The notes below the pieces were generated by a model, which ran no database searches, was not told where the DNA came from, and saw only the letters and a list, made by a program, of their open reading frames with translations. From JALHQU01 sp043745295 (GTDB lineage: Bacteria; Planctomycetota; Planctomycetia; Gemmatales; Gemmataceae), in contig JAYTTN010000746.1 of the NCBI GenBank assembly GCA_043745295.1, positions 1 through 43,326 on the forward strand: 43,326 bases of DNA. Reading direction: 5' to 3'. Numbering within the stretch: the first letter of the stretch is position 1; every line of letters starts with the position of its first letter. A program made the translations under genes and the position numbers. This document shows, one piece after another, positions 30,760 through 39,835 of this stretch.

Positions 30760-32556
30760 ATGACCGCCTGCCCGTGTCTCGCCCGCGCCGCCCGCCTGGG
30801 GGCGCTGCTCCTCGCCCTCGGCGTCCTCGCCGGGGCGGGCGTCGCCTTCTCCCAGGACCGCCCGCCGGTCGCGGCCAAGGCCCTCGGCGGGCCGGACGCG
30901 CCGAAGCCGGCCGCCGGCAAGTCGGACGCGCCCACGTTCGGCAGCGGCCCCGGCCGGAACATGGTCAACCTGACCGACAAGGACGTGATCGACAAGCCCG
31001 ACCCGAAGGACGAGACGTTGCTGAAGTGGAAGGCCAACCTGGGCAGCCGCGCCTACGGCGGGCCGGTCACGTCCGGCGGCAAGCTGTTCGTCGGCACGAA
31101 CAACGAGCGCCCCCGCAACCCCCGCGATGTCAAGAAGTCGGCCGACGGCGACGAGCCGACCGACAAGGGCATCGTGCTGTGCCTGGAGGAGGCGACCGGC
31201 AAGTTCCTGTGGCAGGCCGTCCACGACAAGCTGCCCGACCGGTTCGCCAAGGACTGGCCGAAGGAGGGCGTCTGCTCAACCCCGCAGTTGGACGGCGACC
31301 GGGTGTATTACACGTCCAACCGCTGCACCCTGGTGTGCCTGGACACGGGCGGGTACAAGAAAGGGCTGAAGCCGCTCAAGTGCTACGACGACCCGGCCAA
31401 GAAGGACGTGGTGTACGACACCGCGACGGACGCCGGCGTGGTGTGGGAGCTGGACATGATGAAGGACTTGGGCGTCTCCCCGCACAACATGACCTCGTCC
31501 AGCCCGCTGCTGGTCGGCGACATCCTGTTCCTGAACACGGCCAACGGGGTGGATGAGAACCACACCAACATCCCGGCCCCGCAGGCCCCCAGCTTCATCG
31601 CCGTGGACAAGAACACCGGCAAGGTGTTGTGGAAGCGGAGTGACCCGGGCAAGAACATCATGCACGGCCAGTGGGCGAACGCCGCCTACGGCGATGTGGG
31701 CGGGGTCAAGCAGGTCATCTTCCCCGGCGGCGACGGCTGGCTGTACGCCTTCACCCCCGAGACCGGCGACCTGGTCTGGAAGTTCGACGCCAACCCGAAG
31801 CACGCCGTGTACGACCTCGGCGGCGCCGGTGACAAGAGCGACTTCATCGGCACCCCGGTGGTCCACGACGGCAAGCTCTACATCGGCACCGGCCAGGACC
31901 CGGAACACTTCAGCGGCGTCGGCCACTTCTACTGCATCGACCTGGCCCGAGCCGCCGCCAACGCCAAGAAGAACAAGGACAAGGACGTGTCCGCGGAGGT
32001 GGTGGACAAGGTGGCGAAGGGGGACGACGGCAAGGACAAGGTCACCGGCAAGCCGAACCCGGACTCGGCCGTGGCGTGGCACTACGGCGGCCAGGACGCC
32101 CGCAAGTTCGTCCCCCGCGACTTCGCCTTCGGCCGCACCATGTGCACCGCCTGCATCGTGGACGACGTCCTGTACATCGCCGAGGTGTCCGGATACTTCC
32201 ACTGCCTGGACGCCAAGACCGGCAAGAAGTTCTGGCAGTACGACATGAAGGGGGCCGTGTGGGGGTCGCCGTATTACGTGGACGGCAAGGTGTTCATGGC
32301 CACCGAGGGGTCGGAACTGTTCGTGTTCCGGCACGCCAAGACGCCGAAGGTGATCGACGAGGTGGACAACCCGACCGCCGCCGACCAGAAGTCGTTCAAC
32401 GCGATGGTGAAGGCGAAGCGGAAGCTGGTGGAGACCGAGTCCCTGATCGCCAAGATCGAGTACGACGCCCCCATCCGCAGCACCCCCGTGGCGTCGAACG
32501 GCACGCTGTACGTGATGACCGAGAACACCCTGTACGCCTTCAAGTCGAAGAAGTGA
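30760..32556 (+). CDS. Secreted quinoprotein-like beta-propeller protein
   Basis: A 598-residue protein with a signal peptide (about 1-30: MTACPCLARAARLGALLLAL and following). Residues about 55-590 make a propeller with repeats GGKLFVGTNNERPRNPRDVK, DGDRVYYTSNRCTLVCLD, VDKNTGKVLWKRSDPG, ETGDLVWKFDANP and DAKTGKKFWQYDMKG. The segment around residue 460 contains 'RTMCTACIVDDVLYIAE', a close Cys pair. This is the variant of quinoprotein propeller common in planctomycetes. No dehydrogenase active-site acid is clearly identifiable, so enzyme activity is uncertain. A strong terminator follows, so the propeller group may end here. Confidence 0.83.
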   Translation: MTACPCLARAARLGALLLALGVLAGAGVAFSQDRPPVAAKALGGPDAPKPAAGKSDAPTFGSGPGRNMVNLTDKDVIDKPDPKDETLLKWKANLGSRAYGGPVTSGGKLFVGTNNERPRNPRDVKKSADGDEPTDKGIVLCLEEATGKFLWQAVHDKLPDRFAKDWPKEGVCSTPQLDGDRVYYTSNRCTLVCLDTGGYKKGLKPLKCYDDPAKKDVVYDTATDAGVVWELDMMKDLGVSPHNMTSSSPLLVGDILFLNTANGVDENHTNIPAPQAPSFIAVDKNTGKVLWKRSDPGKNIMHGQWANAAYGDVGGVKQVIFPGGDGWLYAFTPETGDLVWKFDANPKHAVYDLGGAGDKSDFIGTPVVHDGKLYIGTGQDPEHFSGVGHFYCIDLARAAANAKKNKDKDVSAEVVDKVAKGDDGKDKVTGKPNPDSAVAWHYGGQDARKFVPRDFAFGRTMCTACIVDDVLYIAEVSGYFHCLDAKTGKKFWQYDMKGAVWGSPYYVDGKVFMATEGSELFVFRHAKTPKVIDEVDNPTAADQKSFNAMVKAKRKLVETESLIAKIEYDAPIRSTPVASNGTLYVMTENTLYAFKSKK

Positions 32557-32588
32557 ACCGCCGCCGGTTCGCCGGGAGCGCCCTCGAC

Positions 32589-32611
32589 AGCCCACCCCGA
32601 GTGGGCTTTTT
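32589..32611 (+). terminator. Rho-independent terminator
   Basis: AGCCCAC (32589-32595), a CCCGA loop and GTGGGCT (32601-32607) are followed by a T run (32607-32611). It ends the propeller gene transcript 33 bases after its stop. Confidence 0.9.
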
Positions 32612-32682
32612 CCGTTGAGTCCCGCTACAAATAGCGGTACTCATTGCGACCCCACTCCACCCCGCTCAGGACACCTCACGCG

Positions 32683-33867
32683 ATGAAAGACACGCCCGGC
32701 AAGCCGGCCCCCGTCACCGGCACTACCCTCGACGAGAGGATCGCCAACGCCCGCACCCAACTGGACGCGCAGATCCGCGAGGTGGTCCGCTGGCACTTCT
32801 CGCCCGACACCGGCACCCCGTTCTGGCTGGCCAAGGCCGAGGAGTTCGCGTTCGACCCGTTGACCGAAGTCAACGGCTGGGACGACGTGCGGAAGTTCCC
32901 CATCTTCGAGGACGACTGGCTGCGGGGCGGGCCGGTGCGGAAGTGGGTGCCGAAAGGGTATGCCGACCGGCCGGTGTACGTGTTCGAGACGGGCGGCACC
33001 ACCGGCCTGCCCAAGTCCCGCATCGTCATCGACGACTTCAAGATCGACTACGAGATGATGTCCGAGACGCTGCCGGATGCGTCGTTCCCGAAGGGGTCGA
33101 ACTGGCTCATGCTGGGGCCGTCCGGCCCCCGCCGGCTACGGCTGGCCATCGAACACCTGGCGCAGTACCGCGGCGGCATCTGCTTCTCCATCGACCTCGA
33201 CCCGCGCTATGTGGTGAAGTGCATCAAGGAGCGGAAGATCGCCGAGGCGAACGCCTACAAGCAGCACTGCATCGACCAGGCCATCACGGTGCTGGCCGGC
33301 GGGCACGACATCAAATGCATGTTCACCACGCCGAAGTTGCTGGCCGCGTTCGACGAGTCGCTGCGGGCCGGCAAGCTGGAGGACAAGTACCGCGAGCTGA
33401 AGAAGCCGATCCCGGCCGGCGGGCTGACGACCATCAAGAGCACCGGCATCCGCGGCATCTTCAGCGGCGGCACCGAGTTCACCCCGGACTTCACGCGGGA
33501 AGCCTATGAGGAGATGCTGGACAACGGCGACGTGTACATGACGCCGACCTACGGCAACACGCTGATGGGGCTGGCGTGCAGCAAGCCCATCGGCCCGGAC
33601 GACGGGTTCAAGATTAGCTACCACGCGCCGCAGCCGCGGGCCGTCATCGAAGTCGTGAACCCGAAGAACTTCGACGACGTGGTGCCCTACGGCGGCACCG
33701 GGCGGGTGCTGCTGTCCACGTTCACCAAGGAGTTCTTCGTCCCCCGCTTCCCGGAGCGGGACGAGGGCGAGCGGGAGAAGCCGTTCCTCACCTTCCCGTG
33801 GGACGGGGTCAGCGGCGTCCGCCCGTTCGCGGAACTCGCGGGGGGCACGGTCGTCGGCGTGTACTGA
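32683..33867 (+). CDS. LuxE/PaaK-like acyl-adenylating enzyme
   Basis: A 394-residue ANL-superfamily protein. 'VFETGGTTGLPKSRIVID' (100-117) is the P-loop, closer to LuxE-type acyl-protein synthetases than to acyl-CoA ligases. 'GIRGIFSGGTEFTPDF' and 'MTPTYGNTLMGLAC' correspond to the following core motifs. The C-terminal small domain is short and lacks a clear A8/A10 lysine, as in LuxE-like members. It should activate a carboxylic acid as acyl-adenylate and possibly hand it to a protein thiol. It begins 70 bases after a terminator, so has its own promoter. It is the second ANL enzyme in this propeller-rich region. Confidence 0.75.
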   Translation: MKDTPGKPAPVTGTTLDERIANARTQLDAQIREVVRWHFSPDTGTPFWLAKAEEFAFDPLTEVNGWDDVRKFPIFEDDWLRGGPVRKWVPKGYADRPVYVFETGGTTGLPKSRIVIDDFKIDYEMMSETLPDASFPKGSNWLMLGPSGPRRLRLAIEHLAQYRGGICFSIDLDPRYVVKCIKERKIAEANAYKQHCIDQAITVLAGGHDIKCMFTTPKLLAAFDESLRAGKLEDKYRELKKPIPAGGLTTIKSTGIRGIFSGGTEFTPDFTREAYEEMLDNGDVYMTPTYGNTLMGLACSKPIGPDDGFKISYHAPQPRAVIEVVNPKNFDDVVPYGGTGRVLLSTFTKEFFVPRFPERDEGEREKPFLTFPWDGVSGVRPFAELAGGTVVGVY

Positions 33868-33921
33868 CCGGCGGTTGAACGGCACGAACGGCCGCGTCGT
33901 CCGTCAAGCCGTGGGCCTGCC

Positions 33922-34249
33922 ATGCGCACCGCCGTCCCGTCGAACGACCCGCTCGAGCGGATCGCCGTTGTCGATCAGCGTGTATTGGGCCGACCTCCGC
34001 ACCCGCTACCTGAATCCGGTCGGTACGCGGCCATCCTGCTCGACCTGACCATGCCGCGGATGAACGCGCGTGGAGGCGTTCCGCCTGATGCGGCAGGCGC
34101 AGGCCGACGTGAGAGTGATCCTGACCAGCGGGTACGCGGCCGAGGACGCCACCGCCGGGTTCGAGGGGAAGGGGCTGGTCGCCTTCGTCCGCAAGCCGTT
34201 CCTCGCCGGCGGGCTGCTGGCGGCCGTGGCCGCCGTCGTCGGGGAGTGA
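33922..34249 (+). pseudogene. Frameshifted response-regulator receiver domain
   Basis: Up to about 34065 the frame in phase with 33922 reads YAAILLDLTMPRMN, with the phospho-acceptor Asp of a receiver domain. Then the frame shifts by one extra base: in another frame it continues EAFRLMRQAQADVRVILTSG, then YAAEDATAGFEGKGL and AFVRKPFLAGG. These supply the conserved Thr/Ser and Lys. The N-terminal strand with the acidic pair is also incomplete. This looks like the tail of a hybrid sensor kinase whose kinase part is absent. Confidence 0.7.
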
Positions 34250-34349
34250 CCGTGCGATGCCGCTCTTCACCCGATCTTCGCTTGCCGCGCTTCGCGGATC
34301 GCATTCAACAACCCTGCCGATCCGTTCCCGCCTCTCGCAGGTGCCCGCC

Positions 34350-35786
34350 ATGCTCCGCCTCGTCGCGCTGCTCCTCCTCGCAACCCCGGCCCTCGCCCAG
34401 CCGCCCGCGCCGGCCGGGCCGGTGTCCCGCATCGCGTTCGGGTCGTGCGCCGACCAGAACAAGCCGTGTCCCATCTGGGACAAGCTGACCGAGGCGAAGC
34501 CGGACCTGACGCTCATGCTCGGCGATACCATCTACGCCGACATCGAGAACGGCAAGCTGAAGAAGCCGACGGCCGAGAAGATCAAGACTTGCTGGGACGA
34601 GCTGGCGGCACTCCCGGCGTGGCAGAAACTGCGGAAGAGTAGCTACATGCTCGCCACCTGGGACGACCACGATTACGGGCTGAACGACGCCGGCGTGGAG
34701 TGGGAACACAAGGACGCGGCCCAGACGTACTTCCACGACTTCTTCGGCACTCCGGCCGACTCGCCCCGCCGGACGCAGAAAGGCGTGTACCACGCCGAGA
34801 CGTTCGGCCCGGAAAGCAAGCGGGTGCAGGTCATCCTGCTGGACACGCGGTACTTCCGCACCGCCCTTCGGAAGGACACCAAACGGTTGCCCGGCACCAC
34901 CATCATCCCGTACCTGCCGGTGACGGACGCCGGGGCGACGATGCTCGGCGCGGACCAGTGGAAGTGGCTGGAAGCGGAACTGAAGAAGCCGGCCGAGGTC
35001 CGCATCCTGGTCAGCAGCATTCAACTGGTCAGCGACGACCACCCGTTCGAGAAGTGGGCGAACATGCCGAACGAGCGGCAGAAGCTGTACGACCTCATCA
35101 AGTCCACGGGCGCGAACGGCGTGGTCGTCGTCAGCGGGGACCGGCACCTGGGCGAAATCTCCCTCGACACGACCGGCGTCGGCTACCCGCTGTACGACGC
35201 CACCAGCAGCGGGCTGAACCAGGCGAGCCAGACGTTCCGCCTGCCGGAGAAGAACAGGCAGCGGGTGTCGGCGATGCCCTACGGCAACAACTTCGGCATG
35301 ATCGTCATCGACTGGGCCAAGCCGGACCCGACGATTTCCCTCCAGCTGCGGCACGAGGACGGGGAAATCTCCAGCCAGGTGCGGGTGCCGCTGAGCAAGC
35401 TGAGGGCGAAAGCCGGCGCGCAGCCGGCCGGGGCGAAAGACCCGGCGAAGGCGGTCCCGCTGCCGGACGGCGTCGTCAGCCCGGCCGAGGCAATCAAGAA
35501 GGTGGGCGACGAGGTGACGGTGCAGTTCGCGGTGGCGGCCGGGCGGGTGGTGAGCGGCGGCAAGCGCATCCTGCTGAATTCGGACGCCGACTTCAAGGCG
35601 AAGGACAACTTCACGGTCGTCGTCAACGAGAAGGCGATGACCGGCCCGTTCGACAAGGCCACGTTCGACACCTTCAAGGGCAAGACCGTCCGCGCCAAGG
35701 GCAAGGTGACGGAGTTCAAGGACGCCCCGCAGATCCAGATCGACGACGCGAAGAACCTGGAGATCGTCGAGGCGAAGAAGGAGTAG
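34350..35786 (+). CDS. PhoD-like metallophosphatase with C-terminal OB-like domain
   Basis: A 478-residue protein. The signal peptide (MLRLVALLLLATPALAQ) decides the start at 34350; the longer frame upstream is Arg/Ser-rich. Residues about 25-355 are an alkaline phosphatase D domain: SCADQNKPCPIW, LMLGDTIYAD, YMLATWDDHDYGLNDAG and VVSGDRHLGE carry the metal-binding Asp and His residues. Residues about 375-478 ('VGDEVTVQFAVAAGR...TFKGKTVRAKGKVTEF...IQIDDAKNLEIVE') look like an OB-fold of the kind used for nucleic-acid or ligand binding. It probably hydrolyses phosphodi- or monoesters in the periplasm. The fused domain may direct it to a polymer (inference). Confidence 0.85.
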   Translation: MLRLVALLLLATPALAQPPAPAGPVSRIAFGSCADQNKPCPIWDKLTEAKPDLTLMLGDTIYADIENGKLKKPTAEKIKTCWDELAALPAWQKLRKSSYMLATWDDHDYGLNDAGVEWEHKDAAQTYFHDFFGTPADSPRRTQKGVYHAETFGPESKRVQVILLDTRYFRTALRKDTKRLPGTTIIPYLPVTDAGATMLGADQWKWLEAELKKPAEVRILVSSIQLVSDDHPFEKWANMPNERQKLYDLIKSTGANGVVVVSGDRHLGEISLDTTGVGYPLYDATSSGLNQASQTFRLPEKNRQRVSAMPYGNNFGMIVIDWAKPDPTISLQLRHEDGEISSQVRVPLSKLRAKAGAQPAGAKDPAKAVPLPDGVVSPAEAIKKVGDEVTVQFAVAAGRVVSGGKRILLNSDADFKAKDNFTVVVNEKAMTGPFDKATFDTFKGKTVRAKGKVTEFKDAPQIQIDDAKNLEIVEAKKE

Positions 35787-35801
35787 GCAGGCCGACGAGC
35801 C

Positions 35802-35850
35802 GCGACCGTGCGTCTTTCTTCACGCCGGAAAGACGCTCCCTCGCGGTCGC
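35802..35850. terminator. Bipartite hairpin between convergent genes
   Basis: GCGTCTTTC (35810-35818) pairs with 35828-35836, and the outer GCGACCG (35802-35808) pairs with 35844-35850. It lies between the PhoD and DUF1501 genes. The rest of the 174-base gap contains nothing else I recognise. Confidence 0.55.
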
Positions 35851-35960
35851 CGTTCGTTCGCTTCACCCCGGCAGCGGGGTCTGGCCCGCGATGCGGACCC
35901 CGCGAGTAGTGGACGTGAGGCGGAGGGCGGAGGCGCTTCGACCACGAGCCGGGAGCGCGG

Positions 35961-37352
35961 TCACGCCAGGATGTCCGTCACGACGGTGCCGCCCACGTCG
36001 GTCAGGCGGAAGTCGCGGCCGCTGTACCGGTACGTCAGCTTCTCGTGGTCCAGCCCGAGCAGGTGCAGGACGGTCGCGTGCAGGTCGTTGACGCTCACCT
36101 TCCCGTCCGCCGCCTTGAAGCCGAACTCGTCGGTCGCGCCGTGGGCCATGCCGCCCTTCACGCCGCCGCCGGCCATCCACACGGTGAACCCGTAGTGGTT
36201 GTGGTCGCGGCCGTCGCCGTTCTCCGACACCGGCGTGCGGCCGAACTCCCCACCCCACACGACCAGCGTTTCGTCCAGTAACCCCCGCTGTCGGAGGTCT
36301 TTCAGGAGCGCGGCAATCGGCTTGTCGATCTCCCCGCACTTCTTCTTCAGCTCGTTGTTGATGTTGGCGTGGTGATCCCATCCGCCCAGGTTCAGTTGCA
36401 CGAACCGGACGCCCCGCTCGACCAGTCGCCGGGCGAGCAGGCAGCCGCGGGCGAACTCGCCAGTACCGTAGGCGTCCCGCACCGCCTGCGGTTCGCGGCG
36501 GGTGTCGAACGCCTCGCCGGCGGCGGTCTGCATGCGGAACGCCGTCTCCATCGCCTGGATGCGCGCCTCCAACTGCGGATCGTTCCCGTTCAAGCCGGCG
36601 TGGCTTCGGTTCAGGGTCTGAAACGCGTCGAGTTGTCGCTTCTGATCGGCCAACCCGACGGCCGGGTTGCGGAGGTGGCGAATCATCTTCTCCGGGTCGG
36701 ACTCCGCGGCCGACACCCGCGTCGCCTGGAACTGGCCGGGCAGGTAGCCGCCCCGCTCGAACCCGGCCTGGCCGAACCCGTTGCCCAGCGACACGAAGCC
36801 GGGCAGCTCCGCGTTCTCCGAGCCGAGGCCGTAGGACACCCACGCCCCGACGCCCGGATTCAGCGCGTCGATGCGCCCGCTGGCCAGGAAGTTGGCGGCC
36901 GGCGAGTGGTTCGGGTTGGTCGCGTGGACGGCCCGCAGCACGCACAACTCGTCGGCGCAGTCGCGGATGTTCGGCAGCAGGTCGCTGACCGGCAGCCCGC
37001 ACTTCCCACCGGGCTTGAACTTGAACGGCGACGGCAGCAGTCCGCCGGTGACGCGCTCGGTGCGGAGGTCGGCGCTCCCCGGCCGCTTGCCGGCGTGCTT
37101 CTCCAGGGCCGGCTTTGGGTCGAACGTGTCCAGGTGCGACGGGCCGCCGGCCATGAACAGGAAGATGACGTGTTTGGCCCGCGCCTTGAAGTGCGGCGGA
37201 ATCGCCCCCGACGGCACGGCGCGCGGCATCGGGGCCGGTTCGACGGCCCGCAGGTAACTCGCCAGGCCGAGCAGCCCGACGCTGCCACCGAGTTCACGAA
37301 TGAACGAGCGGCGAGTCCGTGCGAAGGGGTCAGCGGGGTCGAGGGTCGTCAT
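35961..37352 (-). CDS. DUF1501 (sulfatase-like) protein
   Basis: A 463-residue protein. The N-terminus 'TRRSFIRELGGSVGLLGLAS' is a Tat-type signal (RR-S-F-I-R). Family motifs follow: 'KHVIFLFMAGGPSHLDTFDPKP', 'PFKFKPGGKCG', 'NHSPAANFLASG', 'GAWVSYGLGSEN', 'NLGGWDHHANI' and 'VVWGGEFGRTP'. DUF1501 proteins belong to the alkaline-phosphatase/sulfatase superfamily but have no proven reaction. In planctomycetes they almost always pair with a DUF1549/DUF1553 gene, as here: the partner lies 86 bases upstream on the same strand across a palindromic repeat. Likely exported by Tat with a bound metal. Confidence 0.9.
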   Translation of the reverse strand: MTTLDPADPFARTRRSFIRELGGSVGLLGLASYLRAVEPAPMPRAVPSGAIPPHFKARAKHVIFLFMAGGPSHLDTFDPKPALEKHAGKRPGSADLRTERVTGGLLPSPFKFKPGGKCGLPVSDLLPNIRDCADELCVLRAVHATNPNHSPAANFLASGRIDALNPGVGAWVSYGLGSENAELPGFVSLGNGFGQAGFERGGYLPGQFQATRVSAAESDPEKMIRHLRNPAVGLADQKRQLDAFQTLNRSHAGLNGNDPQLEARIQAMETAFRMQTAAGEAFDTRREPQAVRDAYGTGEFARGCLLARRLVERGVRFVQLNLGGWDHHANINNELKKKCGEIDKPIAALLKDLRQRGLLDETLVVWGGEFGRTPVSENGDGRDHNHYGFTVWMAGGGVKGGMAHGATDEFGFKAADGKVSVNDLHATVLHLLGLDHEKLTYRYSGRDFRLTDVGGTVVTDILA

Positions 37353-37366
37353 GCGGAATTCCACGT

Positions 37367-37428
37367 GTAGGGGCACCCCTTGTGGGTGCCCTCCGAATGA
37401 CGAGGGCACCCACAAGGGGTGCCCCTAC
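37367..37428. repeat. Perfect 27-base intergenic inverted repeat
   Basis: 37367-37393 is exactly complementary to 37402-37428 with an 8-base loop. It belongs to the same family as 30664-30727. It lies between the DUF1553 and DUF1501 genes, so it may tune expression of the pair. Confidence 0.9.
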
Positions 37429-37438
37429 CGAGATCAGG

Positions 37439-39763
37439 TCAGTTCAAAAACAGGAACTCGTTGCTGGCCAGCAGCACTTGGGCGAGCAACTCCCACGCGG
37501 GTTTGTCGCCGTCCTTCGCCGGCCGGATCAGTTTCGCGGCCGTTTCGCGCTCGGCGGTCGTCGGGTCGCGGAGGTACACCGTGCGGAACAGGGCCGTCGT
37601 CCCGTCGTCGGTCGATTTGCCCGCGGCGGTCTTCGCCAGTGCCGCCGACGCCTGCCGAACGAACGGGCTGTTCAGGAAGTAGAGCTGCTGGACGGGCGTG
37701 GTCGTCGCCTCCCGCTTCTCGCCGTGGAATTTCGGGTCGGGCAGGTCGAACAGCCGGTGGATGTCGGACGGCCGTTCCCGGCTGACCTTGCCGTACACCG
37801 TCCGGCGAACGCTCTTCGCGTTGTCGAGGTTGTCCGACGGCCCACCCCCGGCGAGGTCGAGTTGGCCGCTGACTTGGAGGATCGCGTCCCGCCACTGCTC
37901 CAGTTCCAGCCGCTTGCGGGGGGCGCGCCACAGCCACCGGTCGTCCGGGTCGGCGGCCGCGGCCTTCTCGTCGTGCCGGCTGGACTGCCGGTAGGCGGCG
38001 GACAGCACCAGTTCCCGCACCAGCCACTTCACCGACCACCCCTTCGCCACGAACCGCGCGGCCAAGTCGTCGAGCAGTTCGGGGTGCGTCGGCTTGTCGC
38101 CGAGGACGCCGAAGTTGCTGGGACTGGTGACGAGCGGCCGGCCGAAGACCCAGCCCCAGACCCGGTTGACGAACACCCGCGCGGACAGCCCCCGCGCGTC
38201 GGTGACGATGGCGTCGGCCAACTCGCGGCGGCCGCTGCCGGCGGTGAACGGCTTCGGTTCGCCGGTCGAAAGCGCTGTCAGGAACCGGCGCGGAACTATC
38301 GCGCCGGGCCGCGTCACCTCGCCCCGGATGAACACGGGCAGGTCGCGGAACTGCCCCGGCTTGTAGTCGATGAGGGTCCACGCCGGGTCGTCGCCGTTCA
38401 CCCACGTCCCGGCGTCGCGGACGACGTTCGCGGCCGAGGCGGTGTCCAGTTTCTTTTCCCTCGCCTGCAACTCCGCCACCCGCGCCTCGAACGCCTTTGA
38501 CTCCTTGTCGTGCGGCGCGGGGTCGCGTTTCTCCTTCACCGACGTGCCGCGCATTTCCTTCGCGTAGCTCAGCCGCTGGGTCGCGTCGAGCAGGTCCAAC
38601 CGCACGGTGGTGAGCGATTCCTGAGCGGCGTCGGCGTCGGGCGTCAGCGGCCGCTCCGCGAGTTGGGTGTTCGCCATCACCCCGGCCAGCGCGTAGTAGT
38701 CCTTCGTGCTGATCGGGTCGAATTTGTGGTCGTGGCAACGGGCGCAGGCGACGGTCAGGCCGAGGAAGCCGCGCGTGATCGCGTCCACCCGTTCGTCCCA
38801 CTCGTCGGCGACGAACGCGCCGATCACGTCCTTCGACAGCTTCGGCTCCTTGTGGTAGACCGGCGACAGGCCGAGGAAGCCGAGCGCGGCGTAATCGTCC
38901 GGCGGCGTGTTCGGCGTCAGGTCGGCGGCGAGTTGGAGCTTGACGAACCGGTCGAACGGCACGTCGGCGTTGAACGCGGCGATCGCCCAGTCGCGGTAGC
39001 GGTGCGGGAATCGCGGCGGCTTGCACGTCGATTCGCCGGTCGAGTGGTCCTCGGCGTACCGGGCCACATCGAGCCAGTGCCGCGCCCACTTCTCCCCGAA
39101 CCGGGGCGACGCCAGGAGGTCATCCACCCGTTTCTCGTAAGCGTCCACACGCTTGTCGGCGGCGAACGCCTCGACCTGCTCGAACGTCGGCGGCAACCCG
39201 ATCAGGTCGAGGTACGCGCGGCGGAGGAGCGTGCGACGATCCGCCGGCGGGGCATGCGCCAATTTCAGGCCGTCGAGTTTCTTCAAGACGAAGGCGTCCG
39301 CCTTCGTCAGCGGCCACGTCGGGTCGGACGCCTTCGGCGCGGCCGTTTCGGCGAGCGGCTTGAACGCCCAGTGGTCGCGCGGGTCGGGCCGAGCCGCCAC
39401 CGGAGCCGTGGCCGGCAGTGGCGCGCCCATCATCACCCACTTGCGGAGGTCGGCGACGGCGGCGGCCGGCAGCTCCTTCTCGGGCGGCATCGCGGGCACG
39501 TCCGGGGCGCGCGCGACCATCTGGAGCAGTAGGCTACCCTCGTCCTTCGCCTTCACCGCCGGGCCGGAGTCGCCGCCCTTGCGGATGGCGTCCGGCGTGT
39601 CGAGCCGCAGCCCGCCCTTCTCCTTCTTCCCCGCGTGGCAGGCGTGGCAGTGTTCGACGAGGACCGGCCGCACCTTCTTCTCGAAGAAATCGACGCCGTC
39701 GCCGCCGCGAACGGCGACGGGGAGCAGGGTAATCAGTGCGAGCGCGGCGCGCATGGCCGACAT
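37439..39763 (-). CDS. PSCyt1-DUF1549-DUF1553 protein (planctomycete cytochrome-type)
   Basis: A 774-residue protein with a signal peptide (about 1-20). Residues about 25-105 are the planctomycete cytochrome-c domain (PSCyt1), with a C39-H-A-C42-H43 haem-binding site and a Met in 'PAMPPEKEL' as likely sixth ligand. Residues about 150-360 are DUF1549 (PSCyt2), including 'RRAYLDLIGLPPTFEQV', 'WARHWLDVARYAED' and 'LTVACARCHDHKFDP', which has another CxxCH. Residues about 480-750 are DUF1553 (PSD1), including 'RRELADAIVTDARGLSARVFVNRVW' in part and 'LYFLNSPFVRQ'. The covalent haem and pairing with DUF1501 suggest a periplasmic redox or polymer-degradation function (inference). MRAAL three codons downstream is an alternative start. 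Confidence 0.93.
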   Translation of the reverse strand: MSAMRAALALITLLPVAVRGGDGVDFFEKKVRPVLVEHCHACHAGKKEKGGLRLDTPDAIRKGGDSGPAVKAKDEGSLLLQMVARAPDVPAMPPEKELPAAAVADLRKWVMMGAPLPATAPVAARPDPRDHWAFKPLAETAAPKASDPTWPLTKADAFVLKKLDGLKLAHAPPADRRTLLRRAYLDLIGLPPTFEQVEAFAADKRVDAYEKRVDDLLASPRFGEKWARHWLDVARYAEDHSTGESTCKPPRFPHRYRDWAIAAFNADVPFDRFVKLQLAADLTPNTPPDDYAALGFLGLSPVYHKEPKLSKDVIGAFVADEWDERVDAITRGFLGLTVACARCHDHKFDPISTKDYYALAGVMANTQLAERPLTPDADAAQESLTTVRLDLLDATQRLSYAKEMRGTSVKEKRDPAPHDKESKAFEARVAELQAREKKLDTASAANVVRDAGTWVNGDDPAWTLIDYKPGQFRDLPVFIRGEVTRPGAIVPRRFLTALSTGEPKPFTAGSGRRELADAIVTDARGLSARVFVNRVWGWVFGRPLVTSPSNFGVLGDKPTHPELLDDLAARFVAKGWSVKWLVRELVLSAAYRQSSRHDEKAAAADPDDRWLWRAPRKRLELEQWRDAILQVSGQLDLAGGGPSDNLDNAKSVRRTVYGKVSRERPSDIHRLFDLPDPKFHGEKREATTTPVQQLYFLNSPFVRQASAALAKTAAGKSTDDGTTALFRTVYLRDPTTAERETAAKLIRPAKDGDKPAWELLAQVLLASNEFLFLN

Positions 39764-39835
39764 CCGGGAGTGGCGATGGGGACTGTCGGCGGGCTGACAG
39801 CAGCATTGTATCAGGACATCGGCGCGTCGGCGGCT

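Noticed and set aside
26895..31037. About 1380-codon minus-strand open frame
   Set aside because: Antisense of two propeller genes and a ligase gene; Arg/Val/His-rich shadow composition with no domain pattern.
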